From NCBI GenBank assembly GCA_020850025.1, contig JADZFI010000477.1, forward strand, positions 1 to 6,438: a stretch of 6,438 bases of DNA, read 5' to 3'. A model generated the notes under the pieces. It made no database searches and was not told the origin of the DNA. It was given only the letters and a program-made list of their open reading frames with translations. Made by a program: the position numbers and the translations under genes. The stretch comes from Saprospiraceae bacterium. Its GTDB lineage: Bacteria > Bacteroidota > Bacteroidia > Chitinophagales > Saprospiraceae. Within the stretch, counting starts at the first letter, position 1; each line of letters starts with the position of its first letter. Of this stretch, positions 5,979 through 6,438 are shown piece after piece.

Positions 5979-6030
5979 CGCACCTCGTAAATCGTACGTC
6001 GTACATCGTAAATCGTCCACCGTCCACCGT
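5979..6030 (+). repeat. Heptamer CGT repeat array C
   Basis: Eight consecutive units have an exact 7-base period. CG(T) starts at 5979, 5986, 5993, 6000, 6007, 6014, 6021 and 6028. The tetramers between them are aaat, acgt, acat, aaat, ccac and ccac; the first unit is CGcacct. The last CGT ends 9 bases before the ATG at 6040. The ccac units match array A. The acat and aaat units are the complement of the atgt and actt units of array B. Confidence 0.85.
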
Positions 6031-6039
6031 TTTACACAT

Positions 6040-6438
6040 ATGAAATTCGACTCGCTCACCGTCAAAGAACGTCCGGAAAACCGAACCACTGCGCCGCATG
6101 TATTGCCGCTATATGCCACTTCGTCTTTTGATTTTGAAAACATCGATCAGGGCATCGAAATTTTTAAAAACATCGAGAGTGGCCATGCTTACAGCAGGTA
6201 TGCCAACCCAACCGTAGATACGGTGGCCGCCAAAATAGCCGATCTCGAGGCGTTCGGTCTGGGCATTCAGGCATCTGCCGTGATGACCTCCAGCGGCATG
6301 TCGGCCATTGCCACCCTTATGCTGGGTACGCTGAAAAGCGGCGACAAGGTGCTGAGTCAGGCCAATTTATATGGCGGCACCACAGAGCTGCTGAAAAGCA
6401 TACTGAGTCAATTTGGCGTTGAGCCCGTTTTTACCGAC
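6040..6438 (+). CDS. Cys/Met-metabolism PLP-dependent enzyme, 5' part only
   Basis: The first 133 codons of a trans-sulfuration-type fold-type I PLP enzyme run off the right edge of the window. The start is the ATG at 6040, which gives a natural N-terminus leading into TTAPHVLPLYATSSFDF (16-32). Family signatures are HAYSRYANPT (49-58, in which Tyr51 and Arg53 contact the cofactor phosphate of the neighbouring subunit), the glycine-containing phosphate loop SSGMSAI (84-90), and NLYGGT (109-114), whose Tyr111 stacks on the PLP ring. The catalytic lysine would lie beyond the window. Members include cystathionine gamma-synthase and lyase, methionine gamma-lyase, and O-acetylhomoserine sulfhydrylase. 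The visible part does not separate these, so no symbol is given. The leader contains array C and two stem-loops, so RNA-level control is possible. A cytoplasmic tetramer is expected from the family. Confidence 0.93.
   Translation, partial: MKFDSLTVKERPENRTTAPHVLPLYATSSFDFENIDQGIEIFKNIESGHAYSRYANPTVDTVAAKIADLEAFGLGIQASAVMTSSGMSAIATLMLGTLKSGDKVLSQANLYGGTTELLKSILSQFGVEPVFTD

Larger units (their letters stand above)
5740..6039. other. 300-base intergenic region upstream of PLP enzyme
   Basis: No coding sequence is supported here. From left to right it holds array B (5740-5802), a unique segment with two stem-loops (5818-5860 and 5866-5900), a pyrimidine-rich and then AT-rich stretch (about 5901-5978), array C (5979-6030) and a 9-base spacer before the ATG at 6040. 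Short open frames that run into the arrays, on either strand, translate the 7-base repeat into a repeating pattern resembling TMYDLRL and are artefacts. Confidence 0.7.

Noticed and set aside
5740..6030. CRISPR array
   Set aside because: The unit is 7 bases with no spacers of 25-45 bases and no 20-40 base direct repeat. It is a short-period array, not repeat-spacer structure.

Overview
The window looks like chromosomal DNA from a member of the phylum Bacteroidota, most likely a Saprospiria-type organism. The evidence is the signal-peptide style, the lack of clear Shine-Dalgarno sites, a candidate TAnnTTTG-type promoter element, an arginase-fold protein of a Bacteroidota-specific type, and short-period repeat arrays in the intergenic DNA. 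The lineage comes from protein style and remembered family resemblance, not from a search.

Layout. Positions 62-1510 (minus strand) hold a 482-residue, probably all-helical protein of unknown function. A 472-base divergent intergenic region follows. It is very AT-rich near the minus-strand gene and carries a strong long hairpin at 1868-1910. All confident genes to the right lie on the plus strand: a secreted alpha/beta hydrolase (1983-3011), an arginase/formimidoylglutamase-fold protein whose metal-binding motifs look degraded (3071-4162), a three-helix membrane protein starting 3 bases after it (4166-4687), an exported SH3b-domain protein with a C-terminal FG-GAP-like calcium-type loop (4753-5739), and the first 133 codons of a Cys/Met-metabolism PLP enzyme (6040 to beyond the window).

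The most unusual content is between the genes. Three intergenic gaps carry arrays with a strict 7-base period built on CGT (or ACG when reversed). They start directly after a stop codon (3012 and 5740) or end just before a start codon (6030). The arrays at 5740-5802 and 5979-6030 are in opposite orientation and can pair with each other across a unique segment. That segment contains two stem-loops upstream of the PLP enzyme. A fourth gap (4697-4736) carries an unrelated array with an exact 8-base period.

No single pathway links the genes. Only the arginase-like protein and the following membrane protein are packed tightly enough to suggest one transcript. No transposase, phage, CRISPR, rRNA or tRNA gene is recognisable.
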